In this document: positions 47,464 to 61,039 of the stretch, one piece after another
Numbering within the stretch: the stretch's first letter is position 1
Layout of the letters: each line of letters begins with the position of its first letter
The notes under the pieces: generated by a model
Seen by the model: the letters and a program-made list of their open reading frames with translations, nothing else
Databases searched by the model: none
Told to the model about the DNA's origin: nothing
Position numbers and translations under genes: made by a program
NCBI GenBank assembly: GCA_963169105.1
Contig: OY720636.1
Span: 97,012,583-97,076,582, forward strand
Direction of reading: 5' to 3'
Length of the DNA stretch: 64,000 nt
Source of the DNA: Ceriagrion tenellum
Lineage: Eukaryota; Arthropoda; Insecta; Odonata; Coenagrionidae

Positions 47464-50400
47464 GAAATACCATGTAAGCCACCACTAGGGTGTGTGGCCC
47501 GGGGTGATTCCCCACCACGTATCCCAGTTCAAATCACCAAAATCGTTCCCTCGGCCGCCAGGCGAAGGACAAAAGCAGTCAGAAAAATAATGCGCGGTAG
47601 AACCAGAGACTAGTAGTGTTCCGTAGACCATCATGCTACAATATAGTACACTAAGATACAACCACTGGTTAGTATTGTTAATGCGACTGATAAACAGTAC
47701 TTCAAGATACTAAATCATGCAAAAGATAAATCATGCCGGAAATTTCATGGTGGGGTGAGTTGTTAATAATGATGTTAAGATACTTAGCCCAAGCACATAG
47801 CCAATTTTACCCATGAGGGTCAAAGTATCATAGAAGTAATCTATTACAACTATTATGACCCATTATCGTACGTGGAAAAAATGGCATACTATTTCCATCG
47901 GTTCTGCAGGCTATTTCCTAAATCATATCCCTCTAATTGTTTCACATCCTTTATACAACTCGGAAATATGTCCAATTTAGACAGATGAGCGGATTAGGAA
48001 AGCAAAATGTTTAGCTAAACAATCAATGACATACGATTATTAAAAGTAATACCTTTCTTGGGCCAAAGTAAACATAACAACTATGATTACTAGCACAACT
48101 CAGCGGGTGCATAGGTAAGAATACGAATATTTTGTTGAAGGAAGGGCGGAGAGAAATCAAGTGACGGCTTTTGACCGTTTTCGAACTCGGCAATTCGAGT
48201 AGCTTCCCATGGTACTTAGTGCGCATCGGGCGCAGATGACGTCACATTCAGGTGACTACTGACGCCATATCCTCTAGCGACAGAGTGAAGAAACCTAATG
48301 AATAAAAAAGCTGTTTTATTACGCTCACTGTATGTCATTATAGAATGGACACTCATAGGACAAAATGACTAGGTTGAAAAGTTTACCTTAATCTATGTAT
48401 GTATCACATTTTATCATTCATCATGCTTCCAATCCAATATTTACTTCCCATTCAACATAAAATTTACTCGACACTCTGAGCGCTTGCTCTAGAGATAGAT
48501 AGATGTTAATCCTTATGATTTTATTTCTACTTAAACGAGCACAAACCGAAGAAATAGAAGCCGATTAAGCTCAAGTCAAACGTTCACTAAGGTAAAGATG
48601 AAGGGGTTTGCGGCATGTCTTATTAACATCTAAAACATTCCGTTTCTTTTAGCATTCCCAAGTACTTCCCCTCGTAACTAAGAAGTTTTGCAGAAGCCGA
48701 TAAGGGGTATCGAAATTTTGTATCGCCTCTGGACATCTGGTGTCTGGAAACGTTTTCATTCCGGCGAGGGGAACTGCAGTCGGATCTCTTTCTTTATTAT
48801 AGCCTCCGAGCAGGGTAAGGCGGAAAATGAAAGCTTTTTTATACTGGAAATGGCTAACATTTACGCCGGCTGGGATCAAGATAGAAGTAGACACCAGTTG
48901 ATCGTACAATTGTCTAAGCTGTTGACGACGAGACGGTCTTTCCCAAGACTACGCATCAACAGTTGAGATAGCATCAACAAAGAGAACTTGAATTGCTTTT
49001 TACATTCCATAATCAAAGTTTCGTTAAGTTTCAGTCAAGAAATCAGAATTTAACATTGTAGTAAACTGGTGTAAGGTAAGGCCTCTCTCATTATAATATT
49101 ATATCGAGCCTTTCACCAATGATGTCAATTCAAAGACAAGCACAGCTACCTCCACCTGATCAGAATTTAAACCCATGACTATTAGGTCGCTTGCCGGGCA
49201 GGATACCGTGTTCTGCATAGTCATTGATTAAAATTATTATTTGAAACCTCAATTTTCTTAATCATTGTAAAGTAAGTTTTGCTTAAGTTTGTTAAGTATA
49301 TATTTCGTTTTCATTGACTTTGGTTCATTGTGAAAAAAGTAATTGTTATTTATTAATTCACACTTAATTTTATTACTGAGCAAAATCAATGTTGTACGCA
49401 AAGAGAATAAACCTTAGTAGACACTTGCATGAAGTGTGCTAATAGCACTAGTTTATAAATCTCTATCTCTAATGTCAGTAATTTTCACCAAATAAATACA
49501 TCAAGTTTCCTCTTTCAAACCATTTCCCCTTGAATTTAACACATACTATACTTTAGTTCACAAAAAATAAATTATTTGTAAATTTATGAAAAATATTTGG
49601 AAAAATTTTACTAAGGTTTTTTATACCACTACCTTATTTGAAGTTTTCTTTATCCTCGCGATCTAACTTTTCTAATGTTCTTACTATTACGGCTGTATGA
49701 GGTTTCAACATTTATAGTTCTTTACAACTTAGCATATATAACGTCTTCAGTTCCATTGAGACTGAATCACAACATATATTCAATCTATTTTCAACATCCG
49801 TGTATATTTTGCATCCTAATGATTTATGAAAGAGCAAAAACCTAAATAAATAGGAATATCTGACGATGAAAGGTATTATTGTAGTGATAAATGAAGAAAT
49901 GCGATTGATACTACGTTACAGCAGCAGAAGCATCATTTCATGCATCCGAGTCCCAATTTAAGCGCACAGCGGATTTTATGGGTTAAGTTTGCCGTGCTTT
50001 AAGCATCGCGCCGTCTCGCTCGACTTTTGTCTCCTAAAGCTATGCATTGCACTCCTCTTCCCGCATTTCGTCTTTAAATAGTTAAATGACGTATTTGCAC
50101 GACATGTCATCCGAGGCTCACTTCACACGAGTCATATTAAACGAGCAGCATTTCCTACGGGTGCGATTTCATTTTTTTTCCCCCTTTTCGTTTTTCCCAT
50201 CCGTGCATTGCAGTGCAGTGAAAATGAGATACAGCGGAGAGTAAAACGAGCTAACCCAAGTTGCATCTCGGAGAAAAGAATATAAGGCCACAAATTTAGA
50301 CTCAGCAAAAAGCTTTAGCATTTCTTCGGCGAAGTACAAAAAAATTCTCGACCGAAGATTTTGTATCCCTGAATTAGCTTTAGGGTCTGAAGGTACGCGT

Positions 50401-51229
50401 CGAATTAAATTTGAATTATAGAGCCAGATACTTTCAATAGCATAATAATCGGTTTTTCCGTTTGTTTAGCATTTTATCCACTGTAGAATAATTTTTTACT
50501 GAAATTTACATTAGAGGTTTAGTTTTTCTTGTCAAAAATCGTCTTGTCATTTAAAATCCGAAGATTCTTGCGATATTGAGGGGAATTTATGCATGATGCA
50601 GAAATAAAAAAATATAATTATACCGGAACAAGAAAACTGTAGCAATAATTTAGAGAGTATTGAAAAGGATAGCAGAAAACCAAAGAGAAACGAGAAAATA
50701 AAACTCAAAATAAAAGATGGTAATTGCTAATCCCACAGGGACGGAAGATTCATCAAACTGCCCGGAGTCTTCGATGAACGTCGACAGTTAGCAAAAAAAC
50801 TCTTTGAGCACTTGACACATCTTAATTGGAGCAATGATAGAATTATCAATTTATGCCACTCAGGAGAGGAATGAAGAGTGTACGGTTATTAACAAAACAC
50901 ACGCTAGATCCACCTTGTATCTCCATTGCAATCGACGCATATAATAGGAGAAGAAACGGTATTTTTTTATATACTTTATACGGTCAAACTTCATGTTGCG
51001 GCGCAAACGTATCTGTACTCGACTGGTAAGAATTCCTTGAAATCTCTGTCCTAAGCAAAACGAAGAAGAGCAGAGAACTCTCTTGCGGGGACTCAGTGAT
51101 TACAGTCACTGAGGCAGTCGGACACAAAACGCATTCAAAGATACAAGCCTTGCGGTCGCATTATCGCCGGCATTAAACCTCCCCGATCTTAAATCCTTCG
51201 CGTGCCCAGGAGGCATTAGAAAACTTACA
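47464..51229. other. No confirmed gene; one candidate exon-like frame
   Basis: At 48682-48964 a plus-strand frame is open for 93 codons and a minus-strand frame (48649-48909) is open for 86, in DNA of intermediate GC. A good plus-strand acceptor shape (TTCCGTTTCTTTTAG, ending 48652) is nearby but leads into short frames. The rest is AT-rich. A perfect 8-bp hairpin (CTCAGTGA, loop TTACAG, TCACTGAG) lies at 51092-51113. Confidence 0.35.
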
Positions 51230-51610
51230 CGCTCATAAGCCGGGAGGAAAAGGAGGAAGGAGATAGCGATCCAAAGAAAAAAAAACTAAAGGCCCAGCGG
51301 TGAAAGGCATATTCGTGTATATATACGTGTGTATGCGAGAGTATAAAAGAATATAAAAGGCGAGAGGGATTTTTGAGAAATAAGGAAAGGAAATAATGCG
51401 AGGGCGATGCGAGCCCGTGAGACTTGGCATCGGAGCTGATGGAAGGGGGGGAGGAGGTGCAACGGGGCCGTGAGAGGGGCCGTGCTTGTCGTAGGGGCGG
51501 AGGAGGGCCGGCGGTGCGGGCCAAGGGGGAAAAAACGGATTTACGTGAGGGATTGAGTAGAGCTGAAAGTGCAAGGTCTCGAAGCACGCAAGCCCCGGTA
51601 GTCCCTGGGA
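51230..51610. other. GC-rich, purine-skewed island preceded by TATA-like boxes
   Basis: TATAAAAG occurs twice (51342-51349 and 51352-51359), then a strongly G/A-rich, CpG-bearing stretch at 51380-51560. It could be a promoter with 5' untranslated exon on the plus strand. Overlapping open frames on both strands are again a composition effect. Confidence 0.3.
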
Positions 51611-51892
51611 ACGCATTTTCTAAACGGTGTCGGCTAAATTCTGATATTTCTCAATCAAATTGTCACCTTCGATGTGCGATCTCATGATGTAAATTGGTAG
51701 ATGAATTGTTAACATATCATTATTCATATCTCTGTATTGCAGCAAAATTATTTGTAAAATTTTCAAGAGAAATATTTTCTGTACATTGTGAAAACCGATT
51801 TCTTAGCCGTCTAAGAAAAGAGTTTTTTACGCAAATAGATATAGACACTATTCTTTACTCTTTAAGTGCCTACCACCATAATATGTCATAGG

Positions 51893-52600
51893 TATTATTA
51901 TAATTATAGTCAAACAGTTACAAGTAGTCCATTGGCCTGGTGGCAACAATAAAAACAGCCAAATAAAAAGAATAAGCCTTGATAGGCTTCTACTTCATTA
52001 AGCTATTTTTGAAAATATTAAATATTTTTTGGAAGGGTTCAAATAGTTTTGCTGGTAGGTCATTCCAGTCCCGTATGGCCCTATTCAAGAAGGAGAACTG
52101 TTTTACATTTGTCCTTTGTGACCGGCCGTTCATCTTGAACTGGTGATCATTTTCCCCGCAAGGTTTGGCTTTACAAGGTTCTTCCCAAATTCAACCAATC
52201 CTTTTTCCTCACTCACTATTTTATACATCCCACATAGCTTGCTCCTTTTCCTCTTAACGTGTAAAATCTCCCATCCCTGTACTTTAAGCATTTCTGTAAC
52301 ACTCTCTGTTTTATTGTGTTTCCCCTGCTTATACTCAGCCGATTTTTTTGCACTCCAAGTTCATTACCTCTCTTGTGTGGGTCCTATACAAGAGATGCGA
52401 ACTCCGAAATTCGGTCGTTTTTAATTTCTGAAATCCACATATTTGTATTTATTTACATTTATATTCATCCCATTTTTTGAAGCCCAATTATTAAATTTGC
52501 TCACGTCGTCCTGAATGGCTTCACGATCAATCAGGTTTTCAATCTTCCGGTAAATAATGCAGTCGTCCGCGAAAAGCCTTATGTTTAAATTTATTTATTC
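51893..52600 (-). pseudogene. Non-LTR retrotransposon 3' end, internally deleted (minus strand)
   Basis: The minus strand opens with RLFADDCIIYRKIENLIDRE and FNNWASKNGMNINVNKYK (52580-52445), the RT catalytic F-A-D-D block and what follows. A jump leads to KRKRSKLCGMYKIV (about 52260-52215). MNGRSQRTNVKQFSFLNRAI and RDWNDLPAKLFEPF (about 52135-52030) close the ORF near 52000. The C-terminal W-N-D-L-P block is typical of jockey/CR1-type ORF2. The piece between the first two blocks, about 100-150 residues in relatives, is missing. An AT-rich 3' UTR ends in a TAATA-type run near 51893-51910. Confidence 0.8.
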
Positions 52601-52749
52601 CGGGAGATCATTTAGAAAAAAACTAAAAAAGTATAGATTACAGTTCTCTTCAGAAGTGCCTTATTTCACATATAACATTGTATAATGGATTGTATAATGG
52701 ACATAATATATTTAGGTTTGTGAAATAAAATATAACTAGCTGACCCGGG

Positions 52750-53017
52750 CGAATATTTCGCACATTATGCGGCTTCTTCCTGTTTCTTCCTTCTTCTTTC
52801 CTGTTCATCTACCTCTCGAATATTTCGCAAAGTATTCAGCTTCTTCCTAATTCTTTCTTTTTTCTTCCTGTTCCTCTACCTATCAAATATTTCGCACAGT
52901 ATGCAGCCTCTTCCTATTTCTTCCTTCTATCTTCCTGTTCTTCTACCTGTCGAATATTTCGTACAGTATGCAGCTTCTTCCCGTTTCTTCATTCTTTCTT
53001 CCTGTTCTTCTACATTT
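52750..53017. repeat. Minisatellite, four copies of a 67-bp unit
   Basis: Copies start at 52750, 52817, 52884 and 52951, an exact 67-bp period with no indels. Each begins C(G/A)AATATTTCG(C/T)A, then a GCAGC/TTCTTCC block, and ends in CTTCCTGTTC(T/C)TCTAC. Divergence is about 10-15% between copies; the last copy fades near 53013. The first is preceded by CTAGCTGACCCGGG. CT-rich halves make the strand asymmetric. Confidence 0.95.
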
Positions 53018-56000
53018 TTCTTTATATGGAAAATTATATGTTATTTAAGTTTATGTTAAAGATGCATAACGTTAACGTAAACGGTCACAGTGAATACATG
53101 TAGAATGTAAACAATCTAACTAAACGATGTGTTAATAGATGGCGCCTCCTACAGTCTTTTAAGCACGTAACCATAGTCAACATATTAGTTTATTATATTT
53201 TCAACAGATGGCACTGCATCATTTTATATAAACTTTAAATTTTAATGTTTTAACAAAAACTTTTCAACCATTTGTATATTTTTTGTCAATAGCGGGGAAC
53301 ATAAGCTTGAAATCGACGTTTGAATCATTATTTTTTATGAAGAATTATGGGAGTTATGGCGTTGCGACAGAAAAACACCTTTGAAAAATAATGTATACGA
53401 TTATGATTATTGTATGTTGCAATAAAAAAATGCAAAGTTCTCTCCGTCATCTTAGTTATGCTCCTCCACGTCCAATAAAATATATTGAGGCTCTTACATG
53501 AGAGCTATTAAGCAATGCAAGATACATTTTCATGTGATTAAATTTAATAGTTAATTATACAAAAAGGTACTTCACATCGTGAGGTGAGGTTTGATCACTT
53601 TACGTGTAACAGATAGATACTGGCATTTTCAAGATTGTGCTATGCTTCAATTGATGGAACAGTGTATGTGTGATTCACATCATTATGTGCCAATAAATTT
53701 CAACATTAGACCTATGCAATTAAATAATCTAGGTGGGATAATTTGCTACTGCATAGCCTTACCCTCTGATTTAAATTTCTCCTTTCATCCTTTCGTGGAC
53801 CAAGCGTATCAGTTCCGAAAATGTTATGCAAAATTTTCAATCGCAGGATAATAATAAGAAAAGAACTTGATTTAACTCATTACGATATTTTAACCGATTA
53901 TTGTTCAATAATTAAGTCATTAAAATAGTTTAAGTTGCAACGAAGAGAGTTAATTCCGCAACGGTGAGTCGTACTTTTGTTACAACCTCCATTCTTATAA
54001 AAACTTCGAAAAGAGATTCCATATATTTTCATTCCCCGGTAGCGGTGAACTCTCTCTTAAAAATTACCAGTTTAACTGCTCAAATCTCTTCAGTTTACTA
54101 ATTCCTCTTGATTTTTGCCGGAGACTATTTTACTGCGCTGTCGTTGTGCAAGTGTCTCGCTTTTTTAGAGAAAGATTAATTAAAAGCCTATTGCTGTCAC
54201 CTGAGATCTATACAACCGGATTTTTTTGAGTAATTACGTTTTCAGGAAGCAAATAATCACATATAAAAGTCTTTCGCACTCCTGTACTATGCAGGGCGTA
54301 TATTTTTGTCGCTCCTCTTGAAATGAGAGGCTATGTGAGTAGGAGAAAAAATATCACTATTACCTTAATATTTTGGATAAATCTAAAGCCACGATATATT
54401 ATTCATGACAATGCGATTAAAGGAAAGCAAGTGATATCTGACAGATGATATAAAGTATTAGAGAGAGTAGAAGATGAATAACTCTTGGTGCAAATTTAGA
54501 ATTTTGAATAATCCTTTTGAGAATAATGAGAAATAATGAGAATAATTTTAAAGAAAATTCTGCGAGCACATTGTATTTTCAACGGTTGTTGATACTAAAG
54601 AACAAATTTTAGGTTGGCAAGCATACGGATAGCAAGCAACTGCGTTAAACTAAAACATGATGGATATTCAATGTCAATTTAATCACATATTATACTAAAA
54701 ACCTACCTAAGAGCGCTTTAAAACTGGTGAATATAGGTAATCTCCCCGTTTCTTAAAATAAGGCTCCAGATTGGGGCAAGAAGCAGAAAATAAACAAATA
54801 TAAGGTTGATGTTAAAAAATAAGAACTAATTTTGATTTTAGGTAAAATATATGCAGATTGATAGTATATCCATATTCTAAACGAGAATATTTTGCTTGAC
54901 TAAGCTGAAATCATCTGTTGGCTACTACCTACCATCCATCAATTCCAAAAAATGTTAACAAATTTGAGCCCATAAAGCAATTATAATGTACTGATTTCAA
55001 TGCCAAAATCCAGCTCATATTTCAAGCTTATGTTACTCTCCAACAATTCCCTTGAGTATATGATGCTCTATTTTTCTCGTAGCATTGATATGCTAAGGAG
55101 AAATAAAATGCCGACAAAAACAGTTAGTTCTTTGAAGCCGTCAGAGACTTTGATACTGTAATACTCTTCAGCTCCTTCAGGTCCACTGATGGACTTTTAC
55201 CTTCCTTATACAATCTTTAGGGCCAGTTATAAAAGTTAATTTTAACCTTGCAGCTTTCCAAATCCCAATGATACTGCAGTGGCAGCGGAAGTATCCCTCC
55301 ATGGGATCTTGCTCAGCGATTCAATGGGGGACGAATTTGAATGGGTGTGCTTGAGTTGAGCCACGCAGCTGGGGTACTCAAGAGTAAATAGGGAAAGGTA
55401 TTAGGACCAATGGATCATGATTGAGGTGGCGGTATGCAATGAAGGGGGTTAGGTGTCCAAGGGGCATGCATTGTCGAGGAAAGACAATTGCCCTTCGATT
55501 GGACGGAAACCCGCATAATGAGTTAACTCCCGCCTCCTTGTGTCAACCAATAGTACTAACCAGTATCGTGCGGCCATGCGGAATAATGTACGAAAATGAT
55601 CTCAACAGCTTGAATGTTCAATTAGGCTCCTGTAACGCATTTCTCATAAGGTACGTAATGATACAGCGAGGGGCATGACCTATTCTGCTTGGCTGCATCA
55701 CAATCAAAGATCACCAATCAAGGTGTTTACTTGTACCAACAGTCCAATTATCAGTATATTCTCCCGAATTATAGCGACTAATAATGGCAGAGCTTAATAG
55801 AGCAACAGTGAGATTTTGATTAATTTAATCCCATCTCTGTATAACGAAGTATTTCTGCAGTCGAGGAAATAACTAACAACTATTGCATTTTGTCTCATAC
55901 CTCAGGCAGTAAATTTTCTACTCAAAATATTGTACTTTCAAAAGAATTATAAAATTATGTATGTCATTAACAAGCTGTCATTTTATCTAATTTTTACCTT

Positions 56001-58569
56001 GGACTGCAAACAGTGGTGAAATGTTAATAACGCAGCATGCTGGTTCTAGTGATGGTGTCTTGTACTGTTAAGGAGGAGTCAATCTCGGTTCAGATCCCTA
56101 GTTATGGTGAACGATACATGCTTTGGCTATTAACAGGAGCTAGGTTTACCCGTAATGGGCTAAAACGGTCAATGAATATGATCTATCGGTTAAGAAAGAC
56201 TGCCATTATGAATATGTGAGGTGATTGTAGAATAAGAGGATAACCATGTCTTCTCCGGCCAATGCAAAAAATCTGCTTATTGCGTGAGTGAGATTTGATG
56301 TCACTGTCTCAAAAGAAACTAATCTCCCAGGATTAGCTACTGTTTTTACCTAGTTATATGTGAATTAGTAATTTACTTCGATATTAGCACTGAAAAGACT
56401 CATTTTAGCACTTATGGTAAAACGTTTTGTATCTCCCACGAGAGTTCCAACGATGAGGGTTCCATCCATGCAACATAATATCATATAAAAAATGTTGTTG
56501 ACAAACACGAGTGTGGGTGGTAGGCTTGCAATAAAACTACTGAGTTGAAATAAGATATGGAGGATGGGACTTAAGTTTTTAAATAACCATATGCTAATTC
56601 AAATATGGATTTAAGCGGATAGAAGCATCTCACAGAAGTTTTGAAAACTTCGTAAAACGTCAAAATGCGTCGCGTAAAAAGTTCACTTAAATGGTAGTGT
56701 AGAAAAATGGTGAACAGTTCTGTCTACATGCGTCATTACTATGGAAATTTCTCATGTCAACATTTAGTTCATAATGAAGAAGTCCGAAGAGCATTTTCTA
56801 GTACGATTAACCGGGAGAGCACCAAAGTTTTCATTAGTAATGCAACATTTTACTACACTGTAATAGGATTAAGCAAAAACACTTGATCCTTCCAAAAACT
56901 AGCAAATATTGGAGTGATATTTTACTATTATCATCCGTTCAAATTTAGTTTATACCTAATGATTAGCAACATAGCCGTTAAGAGGCCCTAACGCAAGGTT
57001 TTTAATGTTCATTTTTTCAATGATGGCACATGCTTCTATCGTAATTAATTATGATTGACCTATACAAATCGATATTGTTATTTTATTTCACCGATTTAAC
57101 AATGTTAACTGAATATTCGCATAGTGCTAAGAATGAAAACTTATAATTAATTATCACTTAGAGATAATGGAGCATTACTACATTAGGTCAGACCTTAGAA
57201 AAATGTTTGATAAATTAATTCTGGAAAGGAAAGAGGAAAGAGAATGAAAAACTGATAATTGATTCTGTATGGCGAGGAAAGCACTAGAAAACGGATTGTA
57301 TCACGAAGAAAGAGTAGAAAATATCGAGGGAGAATAGCAGGAAATTAGAAGTTTCGGGTGCAAAGGACCGAACCATTAAGAAATAAAAGTTAGCAATACT
57401 GACTTAACAACGTTTAGTGTTTTCTTACGGTGCGATTCAGCTTTTCCTCTGCCGCCACGAACATTACGAAGGAATTGAATCATTGCTCCTTAATGGCAAC
57501 GGAGTTAAGAAACTTTTCTTGGAAAAGCGATTCCTCGAAAGAGTACCTAAGCTAGAGACAAAAACCGTAGCTAACACTGGATACCTATCAATAAGTGGAA
57601 ACATCTCATTTGGGAAAGCAATTAAACGGGTCGATATTTTACGATGTTTTACTCGTAAAGGCCTACAGATTCACCTATAATTTTGTATTTAATGCGGTAA
57701 AAAATATTTTATTTAAAATTAATATACCGAATCCTGGTGAACCACATGTTTGTTGTCTATACATTAATCAAAAATGTCTTCAAAAGTACAGTAAAGCCAT
57801 TTTTATTCAATTAATGAAAAAAATTACCCGCTACTTAATTTTTTTAAATATATCCTATCTCCAATCAATGGCTCACAATTACTCAAGAGTAAATCACCCT
57901 AATAAAAAATTAAATCTTAAATAGTTATACCAGATAGAACAAAATGAATTGTAAAAGATAAAGTGCTAAATTGAAATACTGAAATAAGGAGTCAACGTTA
58001 ACTTAAATTTAAGGGGCAGGATCATAGTTCGCTATTTCGGTGTATGCATACACATGGGCGCGAACTAAAATTGGTATTATGTAAAACTAGTTATATTACA
58101 AGAATATCTCTCATTCCTAGTTATAGTAAATGTAGTGTAGGGACTGTCATCCAAGTGTGCAAAGAATTTTTTTTCACATTTTTCCATCAATGTGAAGATA
58201 TTTTGACAATTATTCATATTGATATTCATTTAATCATTGAAAAATTGGTCATATTTAATGAAAACTTGGAGAGTTAGAGGGTGTTTACATATTTAAACTC
58301 TAAAAAAGCACTCTCTACAAGTTTATAAACTCTAACGCAAAGATATAATTAGGTTAATCATTAGAAATTCATTTACTGCCTTTTCCTCGTCGTTAGAAAG
58401 AAAAATTGAAAAGACTCTAAATTAGTATACTCGAATTTAAAACTACAGGAACAACTTAAGAGAATCTTTAGATTAAGCAGAGATTTAATCAGACAGAGCA
58501 GCAGTAAAGTAAGCACCGTCATTTAAAAACCTAAAATCACTGCAGAAATGAATTTTCGAATTACTTTTC
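53018..58569. other. Long stretch without confirmed features
   Basis: No motif-bearing frame or repeat pair found. Open frames at 53591-53851 and 57417-57680 (plus) are under 90 codons with no recognised motif. A GC-richer patch at 55260-55680 holds an 85-codon plus frame that I do not recognise. Confidence 0.35.
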
Positions 58570-58750
58570 GAATCATTTCGAAGCCATAGAGTCTTGTCAT
58601 ACTATTATAATACATGGCTTTTGAGATTTTTAAAAACATATATACAGTTTACTTTCGGGCCAGTCATGATAATCTTTTTACCCTTTATTAGGCACGATTT
58701 TATATCCTCAATTTTTATGACAAATACGGTCCAACATTTTGGGTGAGGGT
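58570..58750 (+). repeat. Diverged direct repeat, copy 1
   Basis: Shares with 59010-59190 the order CATTTC-AA-CTATAGAG, GGGCC(A/T)G(T/C)CATGATA, CTTTAT-C-TTA-TTAG-CACGA and TTTTTATGA, at roughly 70% identity. Confidence 0.65.
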
Positions 58751-59030
58751 AAGTGGAAGATGATCGTAAAAAGTATGATATGGAGTGTTCTGTGGAATGG
58801 AGATGAAATATGTAGTGAGAAAAGAAGACGAGAATAGGCTACATAACTTGCAGCCCAGTTTCAGATGTAATTGTGGATGAGATAGAGAAGATACGGTTGA
58901 CGGAAATAAAGAAACGAAGAAGTGGTTGGCACGATGTGTGAGGAAAATCCAACTTCTATATGGGATACGTGAGGGGCAAATTAGGTAGAAGAAATGAGCA
59001 GTCGATTTATCGAGCATCATTTCAAAACTA
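58740..59030 (+). pseudogene. Non-LTR RT C-terminal remnant
   Basis: One plus-strand frame through several stops reads SMIWSVLWNGDEIC, then EKRRRE, LAAQFQM and LW-x-R. RNEEVVGTMCEEN follows (about 58905-58950). This is the order (I/L)-W-S-V-L-x-x-G-x-E-x-W, E-A-F-x-M-W-x-W-R-R, R-N-E-E-V-x-x-x-V-x-E seen after the RT domain in RTE/R1-like elements. About eight stops in 85 codons show great age. The long minus-strand frame here is a shadow. Confidence 0.5.
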
Positions 59031-59190
59031 TAGAGCCATGTTGTACACTAATTATACAACGCCAATTTGGATTTATAAGAGTAACCTCGATATATTTTTG
59101 GGCCTGCCATGATATACTCTTTATCCTTAATTAGACACGAATTAATGTCTTCAAATTTTTATGATGAATATGGTTCTACGCTTTGGATGG
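59010..59190 (+). repeat. Diverged direct repeat, copy 2
   Basis: Pairs with 58570-58750; the offset is about 440 bp and the RT remnant sits between the copies. Confidence 0.65.
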
Positions 59191-61039
59191 AATCTATATA
59201 CAAGGTACTAAGGGTTATCCAAGGCCATGTTAGCAGGTAGCAGGATGTTGGTTAAGCGGGGAAAGGGAAAAAAGAGAAAAGATAATACGGACGCGATAAA
59301 GACGAATATGTTGAGATGAAGAAGAAAATATCATTGGTAAATAGGGCCATGCACATGTGAACAACAAGAGAATCCTCAATGACTTCCATTTCAACCTACC
59401 TTAACAGGTAGATACCCTAAAAAAATTCATGTTAAACAGTTATCTAAATATTGACTAACGGATTGCCTAAGAGCGGATAGACGTCTGTGACATGGCAGCT
59501 AAAATCAGTCAGTCTTTGCTCCTGAAGTTAGAATAGTTATTTCAGGTCCCTAGAAATTGGGAATAGATCCTTGCAGAATGGGAGATTTTTCGGGAAGAAC
59601 CCAATTTCTACTTGAATATCACGCGGGTATCGCTCTAGTGCAGTTTTCGGTCGGTCGGGCCCTGGCGCAATTATACGCCCATACGCCCGATACGCCCTGA
59701 GCAGGTATAGGTGGAACCTCATCGACGCAGAGCGCATCCCTTGTCATTAAACACAGGGAGCAGGCTGTCACCGTCAAGGCCATAATATGCAACCTTTCCT
59801 CATTCCTCCACTAATTTTTTCCCTTAGTATACCCAAATCCCATTGTTTATAGAAAAAATGTCGTCAGTTGCCGCCAGCGTTCCGTTGTTGAGTAGGTTTT
59901 TCACAAGGATGGAAGACATTCTTCACCAGTACTCTGCTTTCTACTTGGGTGCTATGAGATGTGCAACATAAGATGCAGAACTCTTGCGTGGGGGAACGAG
60001 TACAAAACATATTCGACAATTTAAAATCAGATTCACCAATCAATAACTAAACGTGGTTCTTCAATGAAAAGGTTTAAAAGAGACGCTACTTAGCTCAGCT
60101 TAGCTCACATGTGAAAAACACCGCGAGAATCTAAAGCAATGCACAGAAGGATTTAATGTGCAAATTAGATGAGCGAAGAAAGAAAGCAGTACGTATCGTG
60201 AAAAAATTCAGAGAGTAAACAAAAAAAGTTGCATAGTAATGAAAGGACACATTCGAAAGATGCTAAAGACTATGAATAGGTAATCTAGGTATGTAGATAC
60301 TAATTAAGTTAGGCCATCGCGCATGAAGCTGGGCCCCAGTCCACGTCTCACGTTTGCAAATCTGAAATTAGGAGGTTATTGTAGAAGTTTTCGTTACCCG
60401 TCACAAAAGATCATATTAGCTTTTAAATCAACAATTAAAAACAAAAGATAAATATTTGCTAACATTTTAGCTTTTGAAAACGCGAAAATGGTTTAAGAAT
60501 GCGACCAATGGTTTTATCTACATCTATTAAATACCCTGCTCTATACATTTAGAGTATATGGTGATTCCACAACAGGCGTTAAATATTCGTCTCGGCTCAA
60601 GGCCGAATCTCAAACTCTCCCCTGCCTCATATACGAAGACCACTAGGTGTCAGACGTAGAGCAATACCGGCCAAAAGGAGACTAGGTGAATACAGCATTC
60701 ACTTGCGCACTATTATACAGTAGAGGGGTTAAAATGCTTCTGACAAGTATTAATAATGGTTACAACTTATGGATACCTAAAGGTATTGATTTTTACTAAA
60801 AACGAAGGCATGCGAATCATTTTAAGCGGGATAAAGTAAATTAACAGATATTAACGTTCCACATTTTAAGCGGAACGAGGTCTAAATATTATGCATGAGT
60901 TTTCTAGGCCATGTGAAAAGTTTATTCTGCCATGCTACATTCCGTCTCGTTTTTATCAATGAAAAACTATTCCAACATGCTAAAATTTTACATAATTTCC
61001 CAATCATTGCATGCGCAGATGATATGGAATGAAGTCACT
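59191..61039. other. No recognised gene
   Basis: A GC-richer minus-strand frame (59537-59737, 66 codons) is protein-like in composition but matches nothing I know. The rest is AT-rich. Confidence 0.35.

Noticed and set aside
47464..47640. Third SINE next to the 47.3 kb MITE
   Set aside because: Contains a weak AGTTCAAATC B-box-like string, but no matching A box or tRNA fold.
52750..53017. CRISPR-like array
   Set aside because: Units are head-to-tail 67-bp repeats without unique spacers, in a eukaryotic setting.
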